Shown here in pieces: positions 53,697 through 64,000 of a DNA stretch of 64,000 bases; within the stretch, counting starts at the first letter, position 1; each line of letters opens with the position of its first letter. The position numbers were made by a program, and so were the translations under genes. The notes below the pieces were generated by a model. The model searched no databases. It was not told where the DNA came from and saw only the letters and a program-made list of their open reading frames with translations. The stretch comes from Lysobacter sp. GX 14042. GTDB taxonomy: Bacteria; Pseudomonadota; Gammaproteobacteria; Xanthomonadales; Xanthomonadaceae. Where the stretch lies: the NCBI RefSeq assembly GCF_021390425.1, contig NZ_JAJUWY010000001.1, positions 558,001 to 622,000 on the forward strand. Direction: 5' to 3'.

Positions 53697-55151
53697 ATGC
53701 TCTGGGCCTGCATCCTCCTGCCGCAACTGGCGCTCGATGGCGTCCTGCGCCGCCACCCCGACCCCGGGGCGCCACTGGCACTGGTCGACGGGCCGGTGCA
53801 GCGGCGCGTGCTGCGCGCGGTCAACCCGGCGGCACGGGCAGCCGGGTTGCGTGCCGGGCAGTCGCTGGGCGCGGCACAGGCCCTGTGCAGCCGGTTCGCC
53901 GCCGTCGCCCATGACCCGGCCGAGGTCGAGCGCTGGCATGACTTCCTCGCTGCCTGGGCCTACCGCTACAGCTCGCTGGTCTGCCGCACCCTGCCCTCGG
54001 CGCTGCTGCTGGAGGTGGAAGCCAGCTTCAGGCTGTTCGGGCCATGGCCACGGTTCGAGGCGAAGCTGCGCGAGGACCTGGAGGCGCTGGGCTTCCGCCA
54101 CCGCATCACCCTGGCGCCTAATCCGTACGCCGCCCGCGCCCTGGCCAACGTCCACGACGGCCTGGCGGTCACCGCCGTGGCGCCGCTGCGCAATGCGCTC
54201 GGCCAGCTCCCGGTGGAACGCAGCGGCCTGGCGCCGGAGGTGGCGGCCAGCCTGCGGCGCATGGGCCTGCGCCGGCTGCGGCAGGTCCTCGACCTGCCGC
54301 GCGCCGCGCTCGGCAAGCGGGCCGGTCCGAAAACCCTGGCCCATCTGGACCGGCTGGCCGGCACCTTGCCCACGCCGCTGGACTGCTACCAGCCACCGGA
54401 CGAATTCACCTCGCGGATCGAGCTCGAGCACGACGTCGAATCCAGCCAGGCCCTGCTGTTCCCGCTGCGCCGGCTGACCGGCGACCTGGCCGCCTTCCTC
54501 GCCGGCCGCGACAGCGGCGTGCAGCGGTTCGAGCTCAGGCTCGAGCACGAGGGCCGGGGCGACACCGTGGTCCCGGTCGGCCTGCTGGCGCCGGAACGCC
54601 AGCCGGCGATGCTGTTCGAACTGGCCCGCGGCCGGCTGGAGCAGGCCCGCGTTCCGGCCCCGGTGCGTGGGGTGCGGCTGGCCGCGTCCGGCCTGCCGCC
54701 GTTCGTGCCTGCCGGTCGCGACCTGTTCGACACCCGCCCGCAACAGGCGGTGCCGTGGGAGCAACTGCGCGAACGTCTGCGCGCGCGCCTGGGCGACGAC
54801 GCGGTGCATGGCCTGGTGGTGCGTCCGGACCACCGCCCCGAACGCGTCGTCCAAGCCGGTGACCCGCCGGGCCCGCGCCGTACTGCCGGCACCGCGCCCC
54901 CCGCCCGGCAACCGGTCCCGTCCCGTCCCGGCTGGCTGCTGCCGCAACCGGCACCGCTGCGCGACCACCGGGTCGAGATCCTCGCCGGCCCCGAGCGCAT
55001 CGAGAGCGGCTGGTGGGACGGCGACGTGCGCCGTGACTATTACCGCCTGCGCACCAGTCCCGGCCAGCAGGCCTGGGCCTTCCGCCCGGCCGGCGACGCC
55101 CCGCCAGAGGGCAGCGCCGACGGCTTCATGCTCCACGGCTGGTTCGGGTAA
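53697..55151 (+). CDS. imuB: ImuB, inactive Y-family polymerase homologue
   Basis: A protein of 484 residues. The N-terminal part keeps the Y-family palm and fingers fold ([20 protein letters not shown], then [16 protein letters not shown], then [14 protein letters not shown]), but the catalytic aspartates are absent, as expected for ImuB. A helix-hairpin-helix and little-finger-like part follow. It should bridge DnaE2 and the sliding clamp. A classic clamp peptide is not obvious; RDLFDTRP near residue 340 is a possible variant. dnaE2 starts 4 bases after the stop. Confidence 0.92.
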   Translation: MLWACILLPQLALDGVLRRHPDPGAPLALVDGPVQRRVLRAVNPAARAAGLRAGQSLGAAQALCSRFAAVAHDPAEVERWHDFLAAWAYRYSSLVCRTLPSALLLEVEASFRLFGPWPRFEAKLREDLEALGFRHRITLAPNPYAARALANVHDGLAVTAVAPLRNALGQLPVERSGLAPEVAASLRRMGLRRLRQVLDLPRAALGKRAGPKTLAHLDRLAGTLPTPLDCYQPPDEFTSRIELEHDVESSQALLFPLRRLTGDLAAFLAGRDSGVQRFELRLEHEGRGDTVVPVGLLAPERQPAMLFELARGRLEQARVPAPVRGVRLAASGLPPFVPAGRDLFDTRPQQAVPWEQLRERLRARLGDDAVHGLVVRPDHRPERVVQAGDPPGPRRTAGTAPPARQPVPSRPGWLLPQPAPLRDHRVEILAGPERIESGWWDGDVRRDYYRLRTSPGQQAWAFRPAGDAPPEGSADGFMLHGWFG

Positions 55152-55155
55152 GCAG

Positions 55156-58335
<3,180 letters not shown>

Positions 58336-58422
58336 CCCGCTGCCGGAACAGAGTTTCCGCTGGACCAATCCGGCTCCGTCCCCGACGATGTGGCCCCGCC
58401 ATCGACCACTGGAAACCTCCCG

Positions 58423-59367
58423 GTGTCCCCGCTGAATCCCTCGCCTGCCACGGGCATCCTGCTGGTGGTCGGCTCGTGCCTGTCGCTGCAGTTCGGTGCC
58501 GCGCTGGCGAGCGGGCTGTTCCCATACCTGGGCCCCTGGGGCGTGACCACCCTCCGGCTGGGGCTGGCCGCGCTGTTCCTGCTGGCAATCGCCCGTCCCG
58601 CGGCATGGAGATGGAGCCGGGAGGCCTGGACCGGGGTGCTGCTGCTGGGCGCCAGCCTGGGGGCGATGAACGGGTTCTTCTTCGCCTCGATCGAACGCCT
58701 GCCACTCGCGGTTGCGGTCGCCTTCGAGTTCATCGGTCCGCTGGTGCTGGCCGCCGTGCTTTCGCGCAGCGGGCGCGACCTGCTGTGGGTGGGCATTGCC
58801 GCCACCGGCATGGTGTTGCTGGGCGTGGAATCGGCGCTTGGCGCGGAATCGCTGGATCCGGCCGGCATCGCCTTCGCACTCGTCGCAGGCGGGTTCTGGG
58901 CCGCCTACATCCTGTGTTCCGCGCGCGTGGGCCGGCAGGTTCCCGGCGTCGGCGGCCTGGCCGTGGCGATGGCGATCGGCGCCATGGGCACGATGATCCC
59001 GGGCGCACCGGGCGCATTGAAGGCGGTCCACCACCCGGAACTGGCCGGCCTGGTCCTCGGAGTGGCCCTGCTCTCCTCGGTGGTTCCCTACAGCCTGGAG
59101 CTGGGCGCGCTGCGGCGGCTGTCGAAACCGGCCTTCAGCGTGTTGCTGAGCCTGGAGCCGGTGTTCGCCGCCGCCGTGGCCTGGGTGCTGCTGGACCAGA
59201 CCTTCGGCTGGCTGCGCGCGGTCGCGATCGCCCTGGTGGTCGCCGCCAGCGTCGGCACCACCCGCACTGCCGTGCGGCAATCGCGCAGGCCCTCCCCGGA
59301 CGCGCTTGCGCCTGCCGCCATCCGGCACACCGACCCCGCCGCCCCGGCAGCGGACACCCCGCGGTAG
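58423..59367 (+). CDS. EamA-family (RhtA-like) exporter
   Basis: This gives 314 residues from the GTG at 58423; a GTG at 58390 is also possible and neither has a strong ribosome site. Ten transmembrane helices in two EamA repeats are seen, with the RhtA-like opening SLQFGAALASGLFPYLGPWG and LRLGLAALFLL. SLEPVFAAAVAWVLL is the typical end of the second repeat. RhtA exports threonine and homoserine; a similar amino-acid export role is possible here. It follows dnaE2 after a short gap but is not obviously part of the SOS operon. Confidence 0.85.
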   Translation: MSPLNPSPATGILLVVGSCLSLQFGAALASGLFPYLGPWGVTTLRLGLAALFLLAIARPAAWRWSREAWTGVLLLGASLGAMNGFFFASIERLPLAVAVAFEFIGPLVLAAVLSRSGRDLLWVGIAATGMVLLGVESALGAESLDPAGIAFALVAGGFWAAYILCSARVGRQVPGVGGLAVAMAIGAMGTMIPGAPGALKAVHHPELAGLVLGVALLSSVVPYSLELGALRRLSKPAFSVLLSLEPVFAAAVAWVLLDQTFGWLRAVAIALVVAASVGTTRTAVRQSRRPSPDALAPAAIRHTDPAAPAADTPR

Positions 59368-59421
59368 CCCCGGCGGAATCCGCGTCCCCGGGCAGGCATA
59401 ATCGGGCGCAGGGGGAATGCC

Positions 59422-60261
59422 ATGAAGACAGTCGAAGGACGGACGGTGCTGGTCACCGGGGCCGCGATGGGGATGGGCCGGCTCCACGCGGAGCGGGCCG
59501 TGGCCGAAAAGGCCGCCAATGTGGTCCTGTGGGACGTGGACGGCCCGCGCCTGGCCCGTACCCGCGAGGAGCTCGCCGCCGCTGGCGGGCCTTCGCGGAT
59601 CCATGCCCATACGGTGGACCTTGCCTCGCCGGCCGACATCCGCACCACCGCCTCGCGGGTGCGCGCCGAAGCCGGCGGGCCGGACATCGTCATCAACAAC
59701 GCCGGCATCGTGCGCAGTGGCTGGTTCTGGGAGCAGGCGCCGGCCGAGGTCGACGCCAGCCTGCGGGTGAACGCCCTGGGGCCGATGCACGTGGCGCTGG
59801 AGTTCCTCCCGGGGATGATCGAGCGCGGCACGCCGGCCCGGTTGCTCAACGTCACCTCCGCCTCCGGCCTGCTGCCGGTGCCGCGCATGGCCGCCTACAC
59901 CGCCAGCAAATGGGCGGCGACCGGCTGGAGCGACACCCTGCGCCTGGAACTGGAGCGCGCCGGCCACCACCACGTCCGGGTCACCACGCTGATGCCCGGC
60001 TACATCGACACCGGCATGTTCGCCGGCGCCCGCGCCCCGCTGCTCACTCCGCTGCTCGAGCCGGAGTACGTGGTCGAACGTGCCTGGAGGGCGATGAAGC
60101 GGGGCCGCCCGATGCTGATGCTGCCGTGGACCGTGCGGCTGTCGATGCTGCTGCGCGGGGTCCTGCCGCGCCGCGCCTGGGACGCACTGGCCTGGGGTCC
60201 GCTCGGGGTGTACGGCTCGATGGAACGCTTCACCGGCCGCGCCGGGCCGGAGGCACGATGA
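59422..60261 (+). CDS. Short-chain dehydrogenase/reductase
   Basis: A protein of 279 residues. The NAD(P)-binding motif is VTGAAMGMGRLHAE, the structural motif is NNAGIV, and the catalytic Ser and Tyr-x3-Lys are in TSASGLLPV and YTASKWAATGW, so the active site is intact. A C-terminal hydrophobic tail (MLLRGVLPRRAWDAL) suggests membrane contact. Its stop overlaps the ALDH start as ATGA, so an alcohol-to-aldehyde-to-acid two-step is plausible. CATAAT at 59397-59402 is a -10 candidate. Confidence 0.9.
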   Translation: MKTVEGRTVLVTGAAMGMGRLHAERAVAEKAANVVLWDVDGPRLARTREELAAAGGPSRIHAHTVDLASPADIRTTASRVRAEAGGPDIVINNAGIVRSGWFWEQAPAEVDASLRVNALGPMHVALEFLPGMIERGTPARLLNVTSASGLLPVPRMAAYTASKWAATGWSDTLRLELERAGHHHVRVTTLMPGYIDTGMFAGARAPLLTPLLEPEYVVERAWRAMKRGRPMLMLPWTVRLSMLLRGVLPRRAWDALAWGPLGVYGSMERFTGRAGPEAR

Positions 60262-61640
60262 CCGCCGCGACCGTCGAACGCCTGCGCGCGGGCTTCGCCA
60301 GCGGCCGTACCCGGCCGCTGGAATGGCGCCGGACCCAGTTGCAGGCACTGGCACGGATGCTGCGCACGCACGAGGCCGAACTCGCCGGCGCCCTGGCCCG
60401 CGACCTGGGCAAGCCGGCGCCGGAGGCGTACGCCACGGAGATCGGCTTCACCCTGGGCGAGGTCCGCCACGCGCTGGCCAACCTGAAACGCTGGACCCGG
60501 CCACGGCGCGTGGCGATACCGCTGGCGCTGCAGCCCGCGTCCGCGCGCACCACGCCACAACCCCAGGGCGTGGTCCTGATCCTCGCGCCCTGGAACTACC
60601 CGCTCCAGCTGCTGCTCGTCCCGTTGTGCGGAGCGTTGGCGGCCGGCAACTGCGCCGTGCTCAAGCCCAGCGAGCTGGCACCGTTCACCTCGGCGCTGCT
60701 GGCCACCCTGTTGCCGCGCTACCTGGACACCGACGCGGTGGCCGTGGTCGAGGGCGGCACGCGCACCGCCGGCGAACTGCTCGGGCAGCGCTTCGACCAT
60801 TACTTCTTCACCGGCAGCGCCGGCGTCGGCCGGCAGGTGATGGAGGCGGCCGCGCGCGTCCCCGCCCCGGCCACGCTGGAACTGGGCGGCAAGTGCCCGG
60901 CCATCGTCCACGACGGCGACCTGCGCACGATTGCCAGGCGGATCGCCTTCGCCAAGTTCACCAATGCCGGGCAGACCTGCGTCGCGCCCGACCACGTGCT
61001 GGTCCTGCGCGAACACGCACCCGAACTCGCCCGCCAGCTGCGCGGGGCGATCCTGGAGTTCTTCGGCGCCGACCCGGCACAGAGCCGGGATTACGGGAAG
61101 ATCGTCAACGAGCGCCATCACCGGCGGCTCGCCGATGCGCTGGCCGAGGCGCTCGATGGCGGCGCCACCGTACTCAGTGGCGGCCGCCATGATGCCCGGC
61201 GGCGCTACTTCGAGCCCACCGTGCTGGTGGACGCACCGAGCGACAGCGCGTTGGCGCGGGAGGAGATCTTCGGGCCGGTCCTGCCCCTGGTGGTGGTGCA
61301 GGACCTCGACGACGCACTGGAACGCGCGCGCCAGCACCAGCCGCCCCTCGCCGCTTACGTGTTCACCCGGGACCCGGCGGTGCGCGCACGGGTGGAGGCC
61401 GGCCTGCGCGCCGGCGCCATCGCGGTGAACGCCTGCGCCGTGCACCTGGCCGCCCCGGGCCTGCCGTTCGGCGGCATCGGCGCCAGCGGCCTGGGCCGCT
61501 ACCACGGACGGCATTCCTTCGAGGCCTTCAGCCAGGCGCGCCCGGTGTTCCGCAAGCCGCTGTGGCCCGACACCCTGCGCATGGCCTACCCGCCGTACGG
61601 CGGCTGGCGGGACCGGGTGCTGCGCTGGCTGCTGCGCTGA
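60258..61640 (+). CDS. Aldehyde dehydrogenase, class 3 / coniferyl-aldehyde-like
   Basis: A protein of 460 residues. LAPWNYPLQL is the family's substrate channel motif. The Rossmann glycine motif is FTGSAGVGRQV, the general base Glu is in LELGGKCPAI, and the catalytic Cys is in NAGQTCVAPD. Length and the absence of long insertions fit the class 3 fatty/aromatic ALDH group. A short hydrophobic-basic C-terminus (WRDRVLRWLLR) may attach it to membranes. It probably removes an aldehyde made by the coupled SDR or by lipid peroxidation. Confidence 0.91.
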   Translation: MTAATVERLRAGFASGRTRPLEWRRTQLQALARMLRTHEAELAGALARDLGKPAPEAYATEIGFTLGEVRHALANLKRWTRPRRVAIPLALQPASARTTPQPQGVVLILAPWNYPLQLLLVPLCGALAAGNCAVLKPSELAPFTSALLATLLPRYLDTDAVAVVEGGTRTAGELLGQRFDHYFFTGSAGVGRQVMEAAARVPAPATLELGGKCPAIVHDGDLRTIARRIAFAKFTNAGQTCVAPDHVLVLREHAPELARQLRGAILEFFGADPAQSRDYGKIVNERHHRRLADALAEALDGGATVLSGGRHDARRRYFEPTVLVDAPSDSALAREEIFGPVLPLVVVQDLDDALERARQHQPPLAAYVFTRDPAVRARVEAGLRAGAIAVNACAVHLAAPGLPFGGIGASGLGRYHGRHSFEAFSQARPVFRKPLWPDTLRMAYPPYGGWRDRVLRWLLR

Positions 61641-61700
61641 CGCCCGGCCGGCCCGGCCCCCCACCGGAGTACTCCGGCATGCGCTGGCCCCGGAAAAGGA

Positions 61701-61722
61701 AAAGCGGGCCGGAGCCCGCTTT
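61701..61722. terminator. Bidirectional terminator between the ALDH and pnp genes
   Basis: A 9-bp stem (61701-61709 with 61714-61722) closes a CGGA loop. The minus-strand transcript reads into TTTTCCTTTTCC, a fair U-tract, so it terminates pnp best; the plus direction has a shorter run. Confidence 0.75.
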
Positions 61723-61748
61723 CCCATGTCCTGCGATTACCCGTCGCC

Positions 61749-63857
61749 TCACTCGGCCGACGCGCCCTCGCCTTCCTCCACGGCCTTCATCGACAGGCGG
61801 ATGCGGCCCTGCTTGTCGACTTCCAGCACCTTGACCTTGACCACGTCGCCTTCCTTGAGCTTGTCGGAGACCTTCTCCACGCGCTCGCTGGAGATCTGCG
61901 AGACGTGCACCAGGCCGTCCTTGCCCGGCAGGATGGTCACGAACGCGCCGAAGTCCATGATCTTGGCGACCTTGCCCTCGTAGATCCGGCCCGGCTCGAC
62001 ATCGGAGGTGATCTGCTCGATGCGCTCCTTGGCGGCGTTGGCGGCGGCGGCGTTGACCGAGGCGATGACGATGGTGCCGTCGTCCTGGATGTCGATCTGG
62101 GTCCCGGTCTCCTTGGTGATGGCCTGGATGGTCGAGCCACCCTTGCCGATCACTTCGCGGATCTTGTCCGGGTGGATCTTCATGGTCAGCAGGCGCGGGG
62201 CGAACTCCGACAGCTCCTCGCGCGGGGCGGTCAGCGCGCTGGCCATCTCGCCGAGGATGTGCAGGCGGCCCTGCTTGGCCTGGGCGAGGGCGACCTTCAT
62301 GATCTCCTCGGTGATGCCCTGGATCTTGATGTCCATCTGCAGGGCGGAGATGCCCTCGCTGGTGCCGGCCACCTTGAAGTCCATGTCGCCGAGGTGGTCC
62401 TCGTCACCGAGGATGTCGCTCAGCACCACGTAGTCGTCGCCTTCCTTCACCAGGCCCATCGCGATGCCGGCCACCGGCGCCTTGATCGGCACGCCGGCAT
62501 CCATCAGCGCCAGCGAGCTGCCGCAGACCGAAGCCATCGAGGACGAACCGTTCGACTCGGTGATCTCCGACACCACGCGGATGGTGTACGGGAACTCCTC
62601 CATCGACGGCATGACGGCAAGCACGCCGCGCTTGGCCAGGCGGCCGTGGCCGATCTCGCGGCGCTTCGGGCCCATCATCCGGCCGGCCTCGCCCACCGAG
62701 TAGGGGGGGAAGTTGTAGTGGAACAGGAAGTGTTCCTTGTACTCGCCCGACACGGCATCGATGATCTGGCCGTCGCGCGCGGTGCCCAGGGTGGTGACCA
62801 CGATCGCCTGGGTTTCGCCACGGGTGAACAGGGCCGAACCGTGGGTACGCGGCAGGATGCCGGCGGTGGCACTGATCGGGCGCACGGTATCGGGCGCGCG
62901 GCCATCGATGCGGACCTTGGTGCTCAGCACCGCGCCGCGCATGGTCTCGTACTCGAGCTCGCCGAACTGCTTGGAGACCTCGGCCGGGTTCCACTCGTTG
63001 GACTCGATCTGGCCGGCCAGCGACGCCAGCACGTCCTTCTTGAGCGCGGAGATGCTGTCGCGGCGCTCGGCCTTGTCGCGGATCTGGAACGCGGCCGACA
63101 GGCGGTCGCCGATCGCACCCTTGAGGGCATCGACCATGGCCGGGTCGGCAGCCGGGGCAGCCCAGTCCCACTTGGGCTTGCCGGCCTCGGCGACCAGCTC
63201 GTTGATGGCGTTGATCGCGACCTGCATTTCCCGGTGGCCGAACATCACCGCGCCGAGCATGACGTCCTCGGACAGCACGTCGGCCTCGGACTCGACCATC
63301 AGCACGGCGGCCTGGGTGCCGGCGACGACCAGTTCCAGACTGGAATCCTCGAGTTCGGTCTTCGTCGGGTTGAGCAGGTACTCACCGTCCTTGTAGCCGA
63401 CCTTCGCGGCGCCGATCGGGCCGCCGAACGGGGCGCCCGACAGCGCCAGCGCGGCGGACGCGCCCAGCAGCGCCGGGATGTCGCCGTCGATCTCCGGGTT
63501 CATCGACATCACGGTGGCGATGACCTGGACCTCGTTGCGGAAGCCTTCCGGGAACAGCGGGCGGATCGGCCGGTCGATCAGGCGCGAGATCAGCGTTTCC
63601 TTCTCGGTCGCGCGGCCTTCGCGCTTGAAGAAGCCACCCGGGATCCGGCCACCGGCGTAGAACTTCTCCTGGTAGTCGACGGTCAGGGGGAAGAAGTCCT
63701 GGCCCTCGCGCGCAGTCCTGTTGGCGACGGCGCTGACCAGCAGCACGGTGTCTTCAACCTTGACGATGACGGCGCCGCCGGCCTGGCGGGCGATCTCGCC
63801 GGTTTCCAGGGTGACCTGGTGCTTGCCGTACTGGAAGGTCTTGGTGATTTTTGCCAC
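61749..63857 (-). CDS. pnp: Polynucleotide phosphorylase
   Basis: This gives 702 residues from a GTG start with AGGAA 7 bases upstream. Two RNase PH-like cores are seen ([25 protein letters not shown] in parts, then [11 protein letters not shown] and [13 protein letters not shown]), followed by a KH domain ([21 protein letters not shown]) and an S1 domain ([20 protein letters not shown]). The phosphate site and catalytic Asp of the second core ([18 protein letters not shown]) are present. It degrades RNA from the 3' end with phosphate. rpsO is expected just beyond the window edge. Confidence 0.96.
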   Translation of the reverse strand: MAKITKTFQYGKHQVTLETGEIARQAGGAVIVKVEDTVLLVSAVANRTAREGQDFFPLTVDYQEKFYAGGRIPGGFFKREGRATEKETLISRLIDRPIRPLFPEGFRNEVQVIATVMSMNPEIDGDIPALLGASAALALSGAPFGGPIGAAKVGYKDGEYLLNPTKTELEDSSLELVVAGTQAAVLMVESEADVLSEDVMLGAVMFGHREMQVAINAINELVAEAGKPKWDWAAPAADPAMVDALKGAIGDRLSAAFQIRDKAERRDSISALKKDVLASLAGQIESNEWNPAEVSKQFGELEYETMRGAVLSTKVRIDGRAPDTVRPISATAGILPRTHGSALFTRGETQAIVVTTLGTARDGQIIDAVSGEYKEHFLFHYNFPPYSVGEAGRMMGPKRREIGHGRLAKRGVLAVMPSMEEFPYTIRVVSEITESNGSSSMASVCGSSLALMDAGVPIKAPVAGIAMGLVKEGDDYVVLSDILGDEDHLGDMDFKVAGTSEGISALQMDIKIQGITEEIMKVALAQAKQGRLHILGEMASALTAPREELSEFAPRLLTMKIHPDKIREVIGKGGSTIQAITKETGTQIDIQDDGTIVIASVNAAAANAAKERIEQITSDVEPGRIYEGKVAKIMDFGAFVTILPGKDGLVHVSQISSERVEKVSDKLKEGDVVKVKVLEVDKQGRIRLSMKAVEEGEGASAE

Positions 63858-63971
63858 GTTGGGTTCCTATCGGTTCGATGCGGTCCGGACAGCACCCTTG
63901 CCCTGCCCGGTCGGTCGCCGGCTCGCGACCTGGGGAGCGTCCGACCGTTCTGTCGTCGACCCCGGAAACGG

Positions 63972-63995
63972 CCGCGGCGCATCACTGCGCCGCGG
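63972..63995 (-). other. GC hairpin in the pnp leader, possible regulatory or terminator structure
   Basis: A 10-bp perfect stem (63972-63981 with 63986-63995) with a four-base loop lies about 115-140 bases upstream of pnp on the transcribed strand. It could be the rpsO terminator or the RNase-processed leader known to autoregulate pnp in E. coli. The short flanking T-run does not decide. Confidence 0.5.
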
Positions 63996-64000
63996 TGGGT

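Overview
This is a 64 kb stretch of a GC-rich bacterial chromosome, most likely a member of the Xanthomonadaceae/Lysobacteraceae (Lysobacter, Luteimonas or Xanthomonas type). The evidence is the copL-copA-copB copper set, the lexA-imuA-imuB-dnaE2 mutagenesis cassette, the strong G/C preference at third codon positions, and the family content (TonB receptor, DUF3298 lipoprotein, POT transporter, SelO, HipBA). No rRNA, tRNA or CRISPR array was found. Most of the window is compact chromosomal housekeeping and stress DNA.

Layout. 1-2.4 kb: the end of a mechanosensitive channel gene, then outer-membrane phospholipase A and a patatin lipase in one overlapping run. 2.4-10.8 kb: class I fumarase, a TRIC/YicG-type channel, a DUF4142 lipoprotein, an ABC exporter, a BON protein, and a SulP transporter with a tandem universal stress protein. 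11-19 kb: DUF488, a UbiB-like kinase, ferredoxin-NADP reductase, Tex, and an M3 peptidase with a clear terminator. 19.1-23 kb: a minus-strand run of POT transporter, rhomboid, small hydrophilic protein, GNAT and DUF3298 lipoprotein. 23.1-24.6 kb: an M14 carboxypeptidase gene broken by an internal deletion.

24.6-27.4 kb is an AT-richer accessory island. It holds a decayed IS5-type transposase and a two-gene cassette for an unknown secreted protein and an unknown membrane-anchored or secreted protein. The island abuts the 3' end of a TonB-dependent receptor gene, whose last codons look as if they were supplied by the island. 29.7-38 kb: AlkB, Uup, SelO, a DEAD-box helicase, a frameshifted arginine-deiminase-like gene, and an Ada protein that has lost all four zinc cysteines. 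38.2-41.3 kb: copLAB. 41.4-47.6 kb: DUF2058, YnfA, HipBA, MntP behind a yybP-ykoY (manganese) riboswitch, YaeQ, a flavoprotein, a host-attachment-family protein, and an FKBP lipoprotein.

47.7-51.5 kb: a luciferase-like monooxygenase, a serine hydrolase and a GGDEF diguanylate cyclase. 51.6-58.3 kb is the DNA-damage block: a UdgX-type uracil-DNA-binding protein divergent from lexA-imuA-imuB-dnaE2, with a palindromic operator candidate directly at the lexA start codon. DnaE2 carries an N-terminal extension made by a translated palindromic repeat. 58.4-63.9 kb: an EamA exporter, an SDR plus aldehyde dehydrogenase pair, and polynucleotide phosphorylase.

The best candidates for undescribed biology are the island cassette at 25.8-27.2 kb, the zinc-less Ada, the repeat-extended DnaE2, and the UdgX/mutasome arrangement. 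None of them could be checked against a database here.
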